A stretch of 64,000 nucleotides of DNA, taken from the NCBI GenBank assembly GCA_029960065.1, contig JASCOF010000002.1, positions 124,001-188,000 of the forward strand, in the 5' to 3' direction. The DNA comes from Flavobacteriaceae bacterium PS02336. Its GTDB lineage: Bacteria > Bacteroidota > Bacteroidia > Flavobacteriales > Flavobacteriaceae. Below the pieces are notes generated by a model. That model saw nothing but the letters and a program-made list of their open reading frames with translations. It ran no database searches and was not told where the DNA came from. This document shows, piece after piece, positions 24,817-33,463 of this stretch. The position numbers and the translations under genes were made by a program. How positions within the stretch are numbered: position 1 is the stretch's first letter; each line of letters begins with the position of its first letter.

Positions 24817-26292
24817 TTCTTTAAATAGAAGAACTTTATAATATTCTTTGTTATCAGTTTCAACTAACCATATTCCCTGATTAGAAAAAACAGTTTCAAA
24901 ATAAACTGCATTTCCCTTACTGGGGATAGTTTTTAAGTAACTATACATTGATGAATTAAGATCCATCGCAACAAATGAAACAGGTGAAAACGCTTTATTC
25001 TTCAAATCCCCTCTATCATAAGTATTATTTATAAACGCTCTAGTTCTAGTAAAACCTGTTGTATTGTTATAATTAACCCTATTCATTTTTAATACATTAC
25101 CAGTAGATTTATCTACAATAGCATAATTAGAAAATTCTGTAGCATCATTTACAGAGTTAGTAAAAAGAAGCTTTCCATTGTATTCAAACAAATCAAGTCT
25201 GAAGCTCATACTATAACTCAAATCTTCAAAATAACTATCTTTAATAGGATTAATAGATTCCCAAATTTTATTTCCATCTTTATCAAATTTAAAAATATAA
25301 AATCCTACAGCTTTAAAGCCTTTAAAAATTTTAGATTTTTTCTTACTATAAATTCCATACACATAGATATCATCATTTACTGGATCTTCATAGTAATTAT
25401 TGACTGCCTGAATGTTATATTTAAAAAGATCAGCATACCCCACTCCACATGATGATAAAATAAAAAAGCCATCTTTTAAATTTAATTTTAGTGCTACATC
25501 TTTTATTTTTTTTCCTTTAATATCATAAGTAGATTTATAAACTGTAGTTTCATTTTGTTCTATTGAAATAGATTTAGTAACCAAATCAAAATTATCATTG
25601 TTTCTTAATTTGGATGTGAAAGTTACTTCCTCTGTAGATTCAATAAATGATTTTCCTTTTAATAAATCAAGTTTAGTAGTTTCTAACTTAATTCTATCTT
25701 TATGCTTAGATTTAATATCGAAAACCTCTAAAAAAACTTCATCCTTCTCAAAATTAATTTTATCCTTACCTTTCTGATTTGTAAAACCCAAATCATAGGA
25801 ATCATTAAAAGAATTAAAAAAAAGAATATTAGAATATCCATTAAAGAAAAATCTATTATCAGTATTTATAACTCCAAAATAATCAGAATTAATATTTTTA
25901 AATTCATCATTTGTAAAACTGTTAGTATAAACATTATTTAAATAATACTTACGATCTGCTTTAACTGATAATTTATCACCTCCAAATGCTTTAAAAGAAT
26001 TTTCAGTTAAAGAAAATGTACAATTTGCCAATTTTTCATTTTCAAACAAACTGGATCTAGTTCCACTTTCATCAAAACTATAAGCAGATTTTGTCATAAA
26101 GAATATGGTTTCAGATGTGACTGCAAATAGTGGTAATGTCTCTCCTTTAAAAATTACGAATCTTTTTGAATTTGGTAGATATCTATAACTAACTGGTTCA
26201 TTCTTTTTCTCATACTTTTCTTCAACAATCACAGTTTGAGCTGACAAAAAAACAGAAGAAAATAAAGAAATACTAAGTAATAATCTTTTCAT
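24814..26292 (-). CDS. Secreted protein of unknown function
   Basis: 492 residues with signal peptide MKRLLLSISLFSSVFLSAQ. The mature part is a succession of short strands separated by polar turns (for example SSYSYLKTIPSKGNAVYFE-like and FYIFKFDKDGNKIWESI segments), suggesting a beta-propeller-like or beta-rich fold. No sorting domain or lipobox is visible. A -7 element (TACATTTG on the minus strand, 26321-26328) lies 28 nt upstream. Family not recognised. Confidence 0.7.
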   Translation of the reverse strand: MKRLLLSISLFSSVFLSAQTVIVEEKYEKKNEPVSYRYLPNSKRFVIFKGETLPLFAVTSETIFFMTKSAYSFDESGTRSSLFENEKLANCTFSLTENSFKAFGGDKLSVKADRKYYLNNVYTNSFTNDEFKNINSDYFGVINTDNRFFFNGYSNILFFNSFNDSYDLGFTNQKGKDKINFEKDEVFLEVFDIKSKHKDRIKLETTKLDLLKGKSFIESTEEVTFTSKLRNNDNFDLVTKSISIEQNETTVYKSTYDIKGKKIKDVALKLNLKDGFFILSSCGVGYADLFKYNIQAVNNYYEDPVNDDIYVYGIYSKKKSKIFKGFKAVGFYIFKFDKDGNKIWESINPIKDSYFEDLSYSMSFRLDLFEYNGKLLFTNSVNDATEFSNYAIVDKSTGNVLKMNRVNYNNTTGFTRTRAFINNTYDRGDLKNKAFSPVSFVAMDLNSSMYSYLKTIPSKGNAVYFETVFSNQGIWLVETDNKEYYKVLLFKE

Positions 26293-26433
26293 AAATTTAT
26301 TTTTGGTTTAATATTAAAATCAAATGTAAAATAAAATTTAACAAATAAAATCACCTAAATAAAATATTATTAAACTACATATCTTTATATAATTCGTATT
26401 TTTAGAAAATTATAAAACATAAATTATATAACC

Positions 26434-27417
26434 ATGAACACAGCATTTATTATCTTTTTAGTATTGGCATTCTTCATTTTCATGTCGTCTTTCTTTACAG
26501 TAAAACAGCAATCTTCTGTAATTATCGAAAGATTTGGAAAATTTCAGAGTGTTAGAAATTCAGGATTGCAACTTAAAATTCCATTGGTCGATAGATTGGC
26601 CGGACGTGTAAATCTTAAAATTCAACAATTAGATGTTATCATCGAAACGAAAACAAGAGACAACGTTTTTATCAAAATGAAAGTTTCTGTTCAGTTCAAA
26701 GTAATTCAGGAAAAAGTATACGAAGCTTTTTATAAACTGGAATATCCACACGATCAAATTACTTCTTATGTATTTGACGTAGTTCGTGCTGAAGTTCCGA
26801 AACTAAAATTAGATGATGTTTTTGAAAGAAAAGATGATATTGCTGTTGCAGTAAAACGCGAATTGAACGAAGCAATGTCAACTTACGGATACGATATTAT
26901 CAATACTTTGGTTACCGATATTGATCCAGACATCCAGGTAAAAAATGCAATGAACAGAATTAATGCTGCGGACAGAGAAAAAACTGCAGCTGAATTTGAA
27001 GCAGAAAGTTCAAGAATTAGAATTGTTGCAAAAGCAAAAGCCGAAGCAGAAAGTAAACGTTTACAAGGTCAAGGTATTGCAGATCAGCGTCGTGAAATTG
27101 CAAGAGGTTTGGTTGAAAGTGTTGAAGTTTTAAACAATGTCGGAATTAATTCTCAAGAAGCTTCAGCCTTAATTGTAGTTACTCAGCATTATGATACACT
27201 CCAAGCAATTGGCGCAGATGCTAATTCTAATTTAATATTATTACCAAATTCTCCACAAGCAGGAAGTGATATGTTGAATAATATGGTGGCATCCTTTACA
27301 GCTTCAAACCAAGTTGGTGAAATGATGAAGAAACATAATAAAAAAGTAGAAAAACCAAAACAAGCTCCAAGACAATCTGGTTATGAAGATGACATTCAAC
27401 CAGATGTTCAACAATAA
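26434..27417 (+). CDS. SPFH/Band-7 (slipin/stomatin-like) membrane protein
   Basis: 327 residues. One N-terminal membrane helix (2-20) followed by the Band-7 domain: FFTVKQQSSVIIERFGKF, VNLKIQQLDVIIETKTRDNVF, and VRAEVPKLKLDDVFERKDDI, then an Ala/Glu/Arg-rich coiled coil (about 175-225) that drives oligomerisation. Slipin-type proteins form large cage-like assemblies in membrane microdomains and often work with NfeD and proteases; no NfeD gene adjoins it here. The C-terminal tail is polar and low complexity. Confidence 0.9.
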   Translation: MNTAFIIFLVLAFFIFMSSFFTVKQQSSVIIERFGKFQSVRNSGLQLKIPLVDRLAGRVNLKIQQLDVIIETKTRDNVFIKMKVSVQFKVIQEKVYEAFYKLEYPHDQITSYVFDVVRAEVPKLKLDDVFERKDDIAVAVKRELNEAMSTYGYDIINTLVTDIDPDIQVKNAMNRINAADREKTAAEFEAESSRIRIVAKAKAEAESKRLQGQGIADQRREIARGLVESVEVLNNVGINSQEASALIVVTQHYDTLQAIGADANSNLILLPNSPQAGSDMLNNMVASFTASNQVGEMMKKHNKKVEKPKQAPRQSGYEDDIQPDVQQ

Positions 27418-27425
27418 TTACAAAA

Positions 27426-27457
27426 TAAAAAAGAGGCTTAATTGCCTCTTTTTTTAT
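27426..27457. terminator. Terminator between convergent genes
   Basis: AAAAGAGGC and GCCTCTTTTTTT form a stem with a 6-nt loop; it overlaps the last codons of the minus-strand gene ending at 27438. Confidence 0.8.
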
Positions 27458-27692
27458 TCATAAACCAATTGATTACAAATGGAATAATGGATTGTAAAAT
27501 TTGTGGAAACGAATTTTTAAAGTAATCTGTATAAGATGATACAAATCCGTTTACTATATTTTGCGGTGTAATGCTTTCTTTCGTTTTCTGAAAACTTAAA
27601 ACCAATTTCTGATAATTGATCTCTTTTTCTAATTTCAGAATTTCTAAGTCTCTATCGATTTCAGCATATGAGGAGTATTTTTTCTTTTCCAT
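27438..27692 (-). CDS. Small protein, DUF6327-like, in a YtxH/holin-like group
   Basis: 84 residues. N-terminal helix with MEKKKYSSYAEIDRDLEILKLEKEI, then a C-terminal hydrophobic stretch (FPQILQSIIPFVINWFM). It follows the holin-like gene by 5 bp. I recall this three-gene set (YtxH, holin-like, this one) from Flavobacteriia, where it is thought to be related to envelope stress; the family assignment is from memory. Confidence 0.6.
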   Translation of the reverse strand: MEKKKYSSYAEIDRDLEILKLEKEINYQKLVLSFQKTKESITPQNIVNGFVSSYTDYFKNSFPQILQSIIPFVINWFMNKKRGN

Positions 27693-27697
27693 AAGTC

Positions 27698-28048
27698 TTA
27701 ATCGTTAAAAAATATTTCTGAAAATTTCTCTAAAATTGGACCTTCAACCATTTTATCTTTAATGAAGAAAAGTAAAATTGTAAAGAAAAGATAGATCCCT
27801 CCTACTGCTAAAAATCCTAAAGCATTACTTTCGAACAAAGAACCAAAAGCATACGCAGCTGCAAAAGATCCAAAAATTAAAACCATTGTAAAACAAACCA
27901 AGATCAAAGTAAACTTAAAAATCAAGGTTGTTGATTTCATCGCCACTTTAAATCCCCAAAGTTTATAATAAGCCAAATGACTTTCAATGTAAACTTTAGT
28001 TTGATCCTGAATTTTATCAGTGTTTTCCTTTAACTCTTCAAAAGCCAT
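27698..28048 (-). CDS. Phage-holin-family (Phage_holin_3_6-like) membrane protein
   Basis: 116 residues from MAFEELKENT; an upstream in-frame ATG (28078) would add 10 hydrophobic residues encoded inside a hairpin and is not preferred. An amphipathic N-terminal region (ENTDKIQDQTKVYIESHLAYYKLWGFKVAM) precedes two membrane helices (about 45-68 and 78-97). Despite the name these chromosomal proteins are not phage lysis proteins. Confidence 0.75.
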   Translation of the reverse strand: MAFEELKENTDKIQDQTKVYIESHLAYYKLWGFKVAMKSTTLIFKFTLILVCFTMVLIFGSFAAAYAFGSLFESNALGFLAVGGIYLFFTILLFFIKDKMVEGPILEKFSEIFFND

Positions 28049-28066
28049 AATTATAAAATTTAAAAT

Positions 28067-28113
28067 AAAAAAGCACAAACTTCCTTATAAAAATAAGCAA
28101 GTATGTGCTTTTT
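28067..28113 (-). terminator. Hairpin between ytxH-like and holin-like genes
   Basis: AAAAAGCACAAACTTCCTTAT and ATAAGCAAGTATGTGCTTTTT form a nearly perfect 21-bp stem with a 4-nt loop. On the minus strand a T-rich run follows. It could be a partial terminator lowering expression of the two downstream genes. Confidence 0.65.
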
Positions 28114-28124
28114 AAAAATGTTTA

Positions 28125-28451
28125 TTATTTCTGAAGTTTAGCGTTCTGTGCTTTTAACTCTGCCAATTTAGTTTCTAAAAAAGTAATAACTTCTTCTGTT
28201 TTATGGCTTACATTAGAAAGTAAATCATTCAAAGTTCCATCAAGATTATGAGTAGCACTTGTAAATTTTTCACGAAGAACTTCAGAACTAGCATCAAAAG
28301 AATCTTTTAGATTATGTTTAGCATCATCTATACCTTCTTTTAATTTAGCACGAGTTTTTGATCCTTTATCTGGAGCAAATAAAATTCCGATTGCTGCTCC
28401 TGCAGCCGCAGCTGCTAAAATTGCCGCTGCTGTATTTATGTTCTTAGACAT
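28125..28451 (-). CDS. YtxH domain protein
   Basis: 108 residues. The N-terminal hydrophobic segment with small residues (AAAILAAAAAGAAIGILFAP) followed by DKGSKTRAKLKEGIDDAK is the YtxH signature; a helical, probably coiled-coil, tail follows. Small general-stress membrane-associated proteins. First gene of the group that continues with the holin-like protein. Confidence 0.85.
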   Translation of the reverse strand: MSKNINTAAAILAAAAAGAAIGILFAPDKGSKTRAKLKEGIDDAKHNLKDSFDASSEVLREKFTSATHNLDGTLNDLLSNVSHKTEEVITFLETKLAELKAQNAKLQK

Positions 28452-28544
28452 GATGTTACAATTTTTAAATTATTAATAAAGATACTCATTTTTAAAATGA
28501 TAAAACTTTGATTAATTGTTATTTATATAAAATTAACAATATAA

Positions 28545-29024
28545 TTAATACACATAAGCTACAGCTTCGTACTGACCATTTCCTTTTTCAATAATACTTA
28601 CAAAAGGATATCCGTTTGAAGCAGATTTAGATTTGATTCTCATAGCAGTCTGTTTTTGATTTGCAATTGGCGGTTCTCCTTTTGTCCTTGTCGAGACTCC
28701 TGTAAAACTAGCTGCTTGTTTCAGTCCAATTGTTTTTTCCTGTGGCAGAACAGTTACCATTTTGAAATCGTCTTTTGAATCTACTACTATTTTATCAGAA
28801 ACTTTTTGAGTCGTTTTTGTTTGTTTGTTTGTAATAGATGAAACAGCATGTTTACTAATTTTGACTTCTTCAGAACTTCCGTTTAAAGAATAATAAACCA
28901 AACCATTTTCTGTTTTAATAAAATTTACATCAAGTTGTTCTCCATTGTGTTTTGTAATTTGATGTGTTTGTGAAATTGCAACATTTGCAAATAACAACCC
29001 TAGTGCGAAATATAAAATTTTCAT
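28545..29024 (-). CDS. Secreted protein of unknown function
   Basis: 159 residues with signal peptide MKILYFALGLLFANVAISQ. The following ITKHNGEQLDVNFIKTENGLVYYSL segment predicts a short beta sheet; the C-terminal part ends in a beta-type YPFVSIIEKGNGQYEAVAYVY. Family not recognised; it lies upstream of the YtxH group on the same strand but 94 bp away. Confidence 0.7.
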   Translation of the reverse strand: MKILYFALGLLFANVAISQTHQITKHNGEQLDVNFIKTENGLVYYSLNGSSEEVKISKHAVSSITNKQTKTTQKVSDKIVVDSKDDFKMVTVLPQEKTIGLKQAASFTGVSTRTKGEPPIANQKQTAMRIKSKSASNGYPFVSIIEKGNGQYEAVAYVY

Positions 29025-30120
29025 GATAATTAGATTTAAAATTAAAAATTGTCAGATTTTGAAATTTAAAAACTAAACTTTCACTCAAATTCAACATTAT
29101 GGAATTTTGTATATTATGATACAGTTTGAAAAAATATCTTTTACGAGAGATATTATCAAATTACATCATAATAAAAATGAGAACATAAAATTGTCTTTTT
29201 GGGAAATCACTTTTGAAAATCTACTGTCATAAAAATTACGAGTTTTTAAAAACAATAAATTTCAGTTTAGATTCTTTACGGCAAATTTTAATTTTTTACA
29301 AAAATCATCTCTGACTTTTGGTATTGAGTTAAAAATACCAACTTTACAAACAATTGTGTGTTAACAAGCCGTTAAACTGACAAAAATAACAGCTAAAAGT
29401 TAAATAAAGACTTTAAATAAATGATTATTCAAAAAATGAGTTACGTATCATATAACTTTTAAAAACGTCTTAAAATCAATTTATGAAGGTTAAAAATAAT
29501 ATATAAAAACTATCATTTTATATTTTATAATCAATTTTATTAATTATAATAAAAAACTAAAATTTATAAAATATCAATAATTAAAATTTATAAAAATAAA
29601 ACTGAAGTCAATATTTCAAAAAAATAAGAAAAAACTTTAATTATTAAAATCAGAAAGGAAAATCGAGGGAAAAAAGGTGAAAAATTGAAATAAGAAGTTA
29701 TATCGAATTAAAATCAAAAAAAGGTCTTCTCTATTTAGTGATTTTTTATTTGCTCTTAAAATTAATTTATGAAAGTCAATTTTAATCTATAAAAGTAATT
29801 AAAAATAATTATATAATAGATTTTATAAATAATAAATAAAATAGTTTATACAACAATATTTAATAGTTAAAATTTATTTAATCCAATTTGTGAAGTAAAA
29901 AATGAAGTCTAAAAATCATAAAATTAAAATAAAGCCTTTAAATAGATTAAAAATATAAAAATGAATTAGTTATCCATTTAATTTTAATTATTCCTTAAAA
30001 CAAAATTATTAAGGTCATTTTTAATATATTGAATTTATTAAATTTAAAAATATAATAGTTTTTATATATAATAAAAAAAGCGCTTATATAAAGCACTTTT
30101 CAATAGATTATAATTATATT
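29025..30120. other. 1.1-kb non-coding AT-rich region with diverged internal repeats
   Basis: No ORF of credible composition. Words recur at intervals of about 240-290 bp: CTTAAAATCAATTTATGAAGGT near 29470, CTTAAAATTAATTTATGAAAGT near 29754 and CCTTAAAACAAAATTATTAAGGT near 29992; AATAAAGACTTTAAATAAATG (29404) resembles AATAAAGCCTTTAAATAGAT (29930), and both are followed by a GAGTTA/AGTTAT word. They may be decayed tandem copies of one unit. It is one of the largest gaps in the window. Confidence 0.45.
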
Positions 30121-32238
30121 TTATTTTTTTACCATTTCTGATAAAATTTCATTTTCTCTCTCCGAAGCATTTTTTGGAGGATTTGAATATAATTTTAAAA
30201 TTTCGTCATCAAACTGATTTTTGAAACTTTCACTTTCAATATCTCTTAAATTTAAAAGTGCCTTTGATCTTACATAAGTAGATTCACTTTTTAGAGACAT
30301 TGCATATAATTTTTTCACATCTTCTTCTTCAAAATCTGTTGATTTCCAGCTTGAATACTTCAAAATAAATTGAGAAAACAACAGCGAAGCCTTATTATTG
30401 TTGATATTCTTCTTTAAAGAATTCTGTAAAAGTGAAAAACTAGAGATATTTTTAATGTTCTCCCCTATCGCACTTTCAATTGCAATTCTTTCTGGTTTAG
30501 TCTCAACTTTAAAATATTTGTTGATATCTTTCAAAGAATTATTGATGCTGTTTTCCTCTTTTTTACCTTTTTCTTCCCAAGCATCTTTCAATCCAACAGT
30601 TTTGTTAAATACTAATTTTGAAGCAGTTGAATCTTTATCAACAGTAAAATATCCCAAACGTTGAAACTGAAATTTATCTTCATTTTGAACATTTGCCAAA
30701 CTTGGTTCAACAAATCCAGTTACAATTTCTAGCGAATTTGGATTCACAAAATCCAAGAAATTTTTCTCTTTATAACTGTCCGGAGCTTCGTCTGTAAACA
30801 AACGATCATACAAACGAACTTCTGCTTCTAATGCATGTTGAATTGAAACCCAATGCAATGTTCCAGATACTTTTCTTTGGCTTGCCTCTGTTCCGCTTCC
30901 GCTTAAAGAATCAGTATCATAAGTTACATGAATTTCTGTAATATTTCCGTTTTCATCTTTTATAACAGATTCTCCTTTAATGATATAAGCATTTTTAAGA
31001 CGAACTTCTTTTCCTAAAGTTAGACGGAAAAACTTCGCTGGAGCTTCTTCTAAAAAGTCTTCTCTTTCAATGTATAATTCACGAGAAAAAGGTACTTTTC
31101 TGAAACCTGCACTTTCATCTTCCTGATTATTTTCGGCTTCCAACCACTCCTCTTTTCCTTCTGGATAATTGGTAATAACTAATTTTACAGGATCTAAAAC
31201 AGCCATTACACGAGGTGCAATTTTATTCAAATCTTCACGAATACAGAATTCTAAAACAGAAACATTGATTAAATTATCACGTTTTGCAATACCAATTGTA
31301 TTGGCGAAATTACGTAAAGATGCAGCGGTATAACCACGTCTTCTTAATCCTGAAATAGTTGACATTCTTGGATCATCCCAACCTGTAACATGCTTTTCTT
31401 TAACTAGTTGCTGTAATTTTCTTTTACTAACAACGGTATGTGATAAGTTACGTCTTGCAAATTCTCTTTGCTTTGGACGCAGTTTATTTTCGTCTAAAAT
31501 CTGATCCAAAAACCAATCGTATAATTCACGGTGAGGCAAGAATTCTAGTGTACAAAATGAATGAGAAACCTGTTCCAAATAATCACTTTGTCCGTGTGCC
31601 CAATCGTACATTGGATAAATTTTCCAGGCATCTCCTGTTCTATGATGTTCTTTATGTAAAATTCTATACATAATTGGGTCACGCATCAACATATTAGTTG
31701 ATTTCATGTCAATTTTTGCACGAAGAATATGTGTACCAGCCTCAAATTCACCGTTTTTCATTCTTTCGAACAAATTTAAGTTTTCTTCAACAGAACGATT
31801 TCTATATGGAGAATCGGTTCCAGTTGTTGATGGAGTTCCTTTTTGAATCGCCATATCTTCAGAAGATTGACTATCAACATACGCTTTATCTTTTTTAATT
31901 AATAAAACGGCCCAATCATACAATTGCTGAAAATAATCTGATGCATAACGTTCTTCAGACCAAGTATAACCCAGCCATTCTACATCTTTTTTAATAGCAT
32001 CAACAAATTCCTGTTCTTCTTTTTCTGGGTTTGTATCATCAAAACGTAAATTCACAGGAGATTGATAATCAATTCCTAAACCAAAATTTAACGCAATAGA
32101 ACTCGCGTGTCCAATGTGTAAATACCCATTTGGTTCTGGTGGAAAACGAAAGCGAAGTTTAGTATTTGAAAGACCTGATTTTACGTCTTCCTCTATGATT
32201 TGTTCAATAAAATTGAGTGATTTCTCTTCTGATGCCAT
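30121..32238 (-). CDS. glnS: Glutaminyl-tRNA synthetase with long C-terminal extension
   Basis: 705 residues. Class I enzyme for tRNA-Gln. HIGH motif PEPNGYLHIGH at about 32-42, the RFDDTNPEKE box, YDWAHGQSD, and KMSKS-type VVSKRKLQ at about 270. The anticodon-binding beta-barrels end near residue 560 (VTGFVEPSLANVQ...FQFQRLGYF). About 145 further residues form a Lys/Ser/Asn-rich helical region not present in the E. coli enzyme. A -7 element (TATCTTTG on the minus strand, 32258-32265) lies 19 nt upstream. Confidence 0.95.
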   Translation of the reverse strand: MASEEKSLNFIEQIIEEDVKSGLSNTKLRFRFPPEPNGYLHIGHASSIALNFGLGIDYQSPVNLRFDDTNPEKEEQEFVDAIKKDVEWLGYTWSEERYASDYFQQLYDWAVLLIKKDKAYVDSQSSEDMAIQKGTPSTTGTDSPYRNRSVEENLNLFERMKNGEFEAGTHILRAKIDMKSTNMLMRDPIMYRILHKEHHRTGDAWKIYPMYDWAHGQSDYLEQVSHSFCTLEFLPHRELYDWFLDQILDENKLRPKQREFARRNLSHTVVSKRKLQQLVKEKHVTGWDDPRMSTISGLRRRGYTAASLRNFANTIGIAKRDNLINVSVLEFCIREDLNKIAPRVMAVLDPVKLVITNYPEGKEEWLEAENNQEDESAGFRKVPFSRELYIEREDFLEEAPAKFFRLTLGKEVRLKNAYIIKGESVIKDENGNITEIHVTYDTDSLSGSGTEASQRKVSGTLHWVSIQHALEAEVRLYDRLFTDEAPDSYKEKNFLDFVNPNSLEIVTGFVEPSLANVQNEDKFQFQRLGYFTVDKDSTASKLVFNKTVGLKDAWEEKGKKEENSINNSLKDINKYFKVETKPERIAIESAIGENIKNISSFSLLQNSLKKNINNNKASLLFSQFILKYSSWKSTDFEEEDVKKLYAMSLKSESTYVRSKALLNLRDIESESFKNQFDDEILKLYSNPPKNASERENEILSEMVKK

Positions 32239-32366
32239 TATTTTATAGTAATTTTAGCAAAGATAAAAAAGTTTACAGTTTTCGGTTTACAGTTTACAGT
32301 TTTCTTTAGAAACTTCTCAGTAAATATGAACTTAAAATATTGTTTTTTTGATAAATACTAAAATTT

Positions 32367-32585
32367 ATGAGGCAATTAACCATTACAATTCCAGATGATT
32401 TTTATGATACTTTCATTAATTTTTTAAAATATATTCCAAATGTTTCTATAGATGAAAATTTAGAAGATGAAATTCCATTGTGGCAGCAAGAAATGGTTTT
32501 AGAACGTATAAAAAATGCTAATCTAGAAGATTATATCAGTTGGGAAGAATCTAAAAATAAGATGTCTAAAAAATGGCTAAAATAA
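32367..32585 (+). CDS. Antitoxin-like protein, apparently orphan
   Basis: 72 residues. MRQLTITIPDDFYDTFINFL looks like the small N-terminal part found in addiction-module antitoxins of Bacteroidetes, and the C-terminal WEESKNKMSKKWL resembles the toxin-binding tail of RelB/StbD-type antitoxins. Normally a RelE/ParE toxin gene overlaps the stop. Here the overlapping frame ends after 15 codons. Function as an antitoxin is an inference. Confidence 0.6.
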   Translation: MRQLTITIPDDFYDTFINFLKYIPNVSIDENLEDEIPLWQQEMVLERIKNANLEDYISWEESKNKMSKKWLK

Positions 32586-32620
32586 AAACTATAATAGAAA
32601 TCCAAATACTACAAGAATAA
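32573..32620 (+). pseudogene. Possible toxin-gene stub overlapping the antitoxin
   Basis: ATG at 32573 lies in the position expected for the partner gene, overlapping the antitoxin stop by 13 nt. The frame encodes MAKIKTIIEIQILQE and ends at 32620. It could be the remnant of a deleted toxin, or chance; there is too little to align. Confidence 0.25.
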
Positions 32621-32630
32621 AAATATAAAA

Positions 32631-32990
32631 ATGGGAGTTATTAAACTAAAAAACATTCGTACTTTTTCTTACCACGGATGTTTAATTGAGGAAGGAAAAA
32701 TAGGATCTGATTATACTGTCGATCTAAAAATTAAAACAAATCTTCAAAAATCAGCAGAAACAGATCATCTTTTAGATACTGTTGACTATGTTCATTTGAA
32801 CAAAATTGTTACTGAAGAAATGGCAATTCGTTCGCATTTATTAGAACATGTGGCTAAAAGAATCAATATTCGTGTACTTGCAGAGATAGAAACAGTAGAA
32901 AAAACAACAGTTTGGGTTTCTAAAATAAATCCTCCTATTGGCGGTGATGTTGAATCAGTTACTATAAGAATGACAGAAATTAGAAAGTAA
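32631..32990 (+). CDS. folB: Dihydroneopterin aldolase
   Basis: 119 residues. Converts 7,8-dihydroneopterin to 6-hydroxymethyl-dihydropterin in folate synthesis. FSYHGCLIEEGKIGSDYTVDL carries the YHG active-site motif, followed by the DTVDYVHLNKIV helix and the LLEHVAKRI helix with its catalytic-site residues, and the C-terminal KINPPIGGDVESVTI strand. Complete and of normal length; no other folate genes adjoin. Confidence 0.93.
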   Translation: MGVIKLKNIRTFSYHGCLIEEGKIGSDYTVDLKIKTNLQKSAETDHLLDTVDYVHLNKIVTEEMAIRSHLLEHVAKRINIRVLAEIETVEKTTVWVSKINPPIGGDVESVTIRMTEIRK

Positions 32991-33037
32991 TTTTTCTATT
33001 TAAAAACTTAAAATTTTAAAATAGTTCATTCGAAACT

Positions 33038-33067
33038 TTTGAAATTTAAAGATTTTAGTTACTTTTG
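33038..33067 (+). promoter_or_regulatory. Promoter of tRNA-Cys
   Basis: -33 TTTG at 33038-33041, 18-bp spacer, -7 TACTTTTG at 33060-33067; the tRNA begins 17 nt later. Confidence 0.7.
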
Positions 33068-33084
33068 CCAACCGTTCAAGTAAT

Positions 33085-33155
33085 GGCGTCGTGGCCGAGC
33101 GGCTAGGCTGGGCTCTGCAAAAGCTCCTACTCCGGTTCGAATCCGGACGATGCCT
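33085..33155 (+). tRNA. tRNA-Cys (anticodon GCA)
   Basis: 71 nt that fold as a standard cloverleaf. Acceptor GGCGTCG pairs with CGATGCC (one G-U), discriminator T73 as expected for tRNA-Cys. D-stem GCC/GGC, anticodon stem GGGCT/AGCTC with loop CTGCAAA (anticodon GCA), short variable loop, T-stem TCCGG/CCGGA with loop TTCGAAT. CCA is not encoded. A terminator follows at 33158-33189. Confidence 0.96.
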
Positions 33156-33390
33156 CTAAAACCTCTAAAGCAATTTAGAGGTTTTTTTTATGTCTAATTT
33201 TTAGAAAAAATTAATTAAATATATCGGTTCGAATCCAGACGATGCCTCAAAACCTTCAAAGCAATTTGAAGTTTTTTTTTATATCTAATTTTTAGAAAAA
33301 ATTAATTAAATATATTGGTTCGAATCCAGACGATGCCTCAAAACCTTCAAAGCAATTTGAAGTTTTTTTTTATATCTAATTTTTAGAAAA
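33134..33390. repeat. Tandem copies of the tRNA-Cys 3' end plus terminator
   Basis: The segment GGTTCGAATCC...GATGCCTC, its terminator hairpin and about 40 bp of AT-rich flank occur three times: starting at 33134 (end of the real tRNA), 33226 and 33317, with periods of 92 and 91 bp. Copies 2 and 3 share changes against copy 1 (CCAGA instead of CCGGA, a TTCAAA hairpin stem instead of TCTAAA), so copy 2 was probably duplicated after diverging from copy 1. Neither copy has the 5' half of a tRNA. Confidence 0.93.
33158..33189 (+). terminator. tRNA-Cys terminator
   Basis: AAACCTCTAAA and TTTAGAGGTTT pair over a GCAA loop and run into T8. Confidence 0.9.
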
Positions 33391-33413
33391 TTCGATAATT
33401 TAAACTTCTATAC

Positions 33414-33446
33414 AAACCCGACAGGTTTTAAAAACCTGTCGGGTTT
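33414..33446. repeat. Perfect palindrome, 16-bp arms
   Basis: AAACCCGACAGGTTTT, one central A, then its exact complement AAAACCTGTCGGGTTT. No gene ends here on either strand, so it is not an ordinary terminator. Confidence 0.9.
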
Positions 33447-33463
33447 ACTATTTTACCGCAATT

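Noticed and set aside
27698..28048. Prophage remnant suggested by the holin-like gene
   Set aside because: No other phage genes; the gene belongs to a chromosomal YtxH-associated group.
33226..33345. Second and third tRNA genes
   Set aside because: They contain only the T-arm and acceptor 3' strand; no D-arm or anticodon arm.
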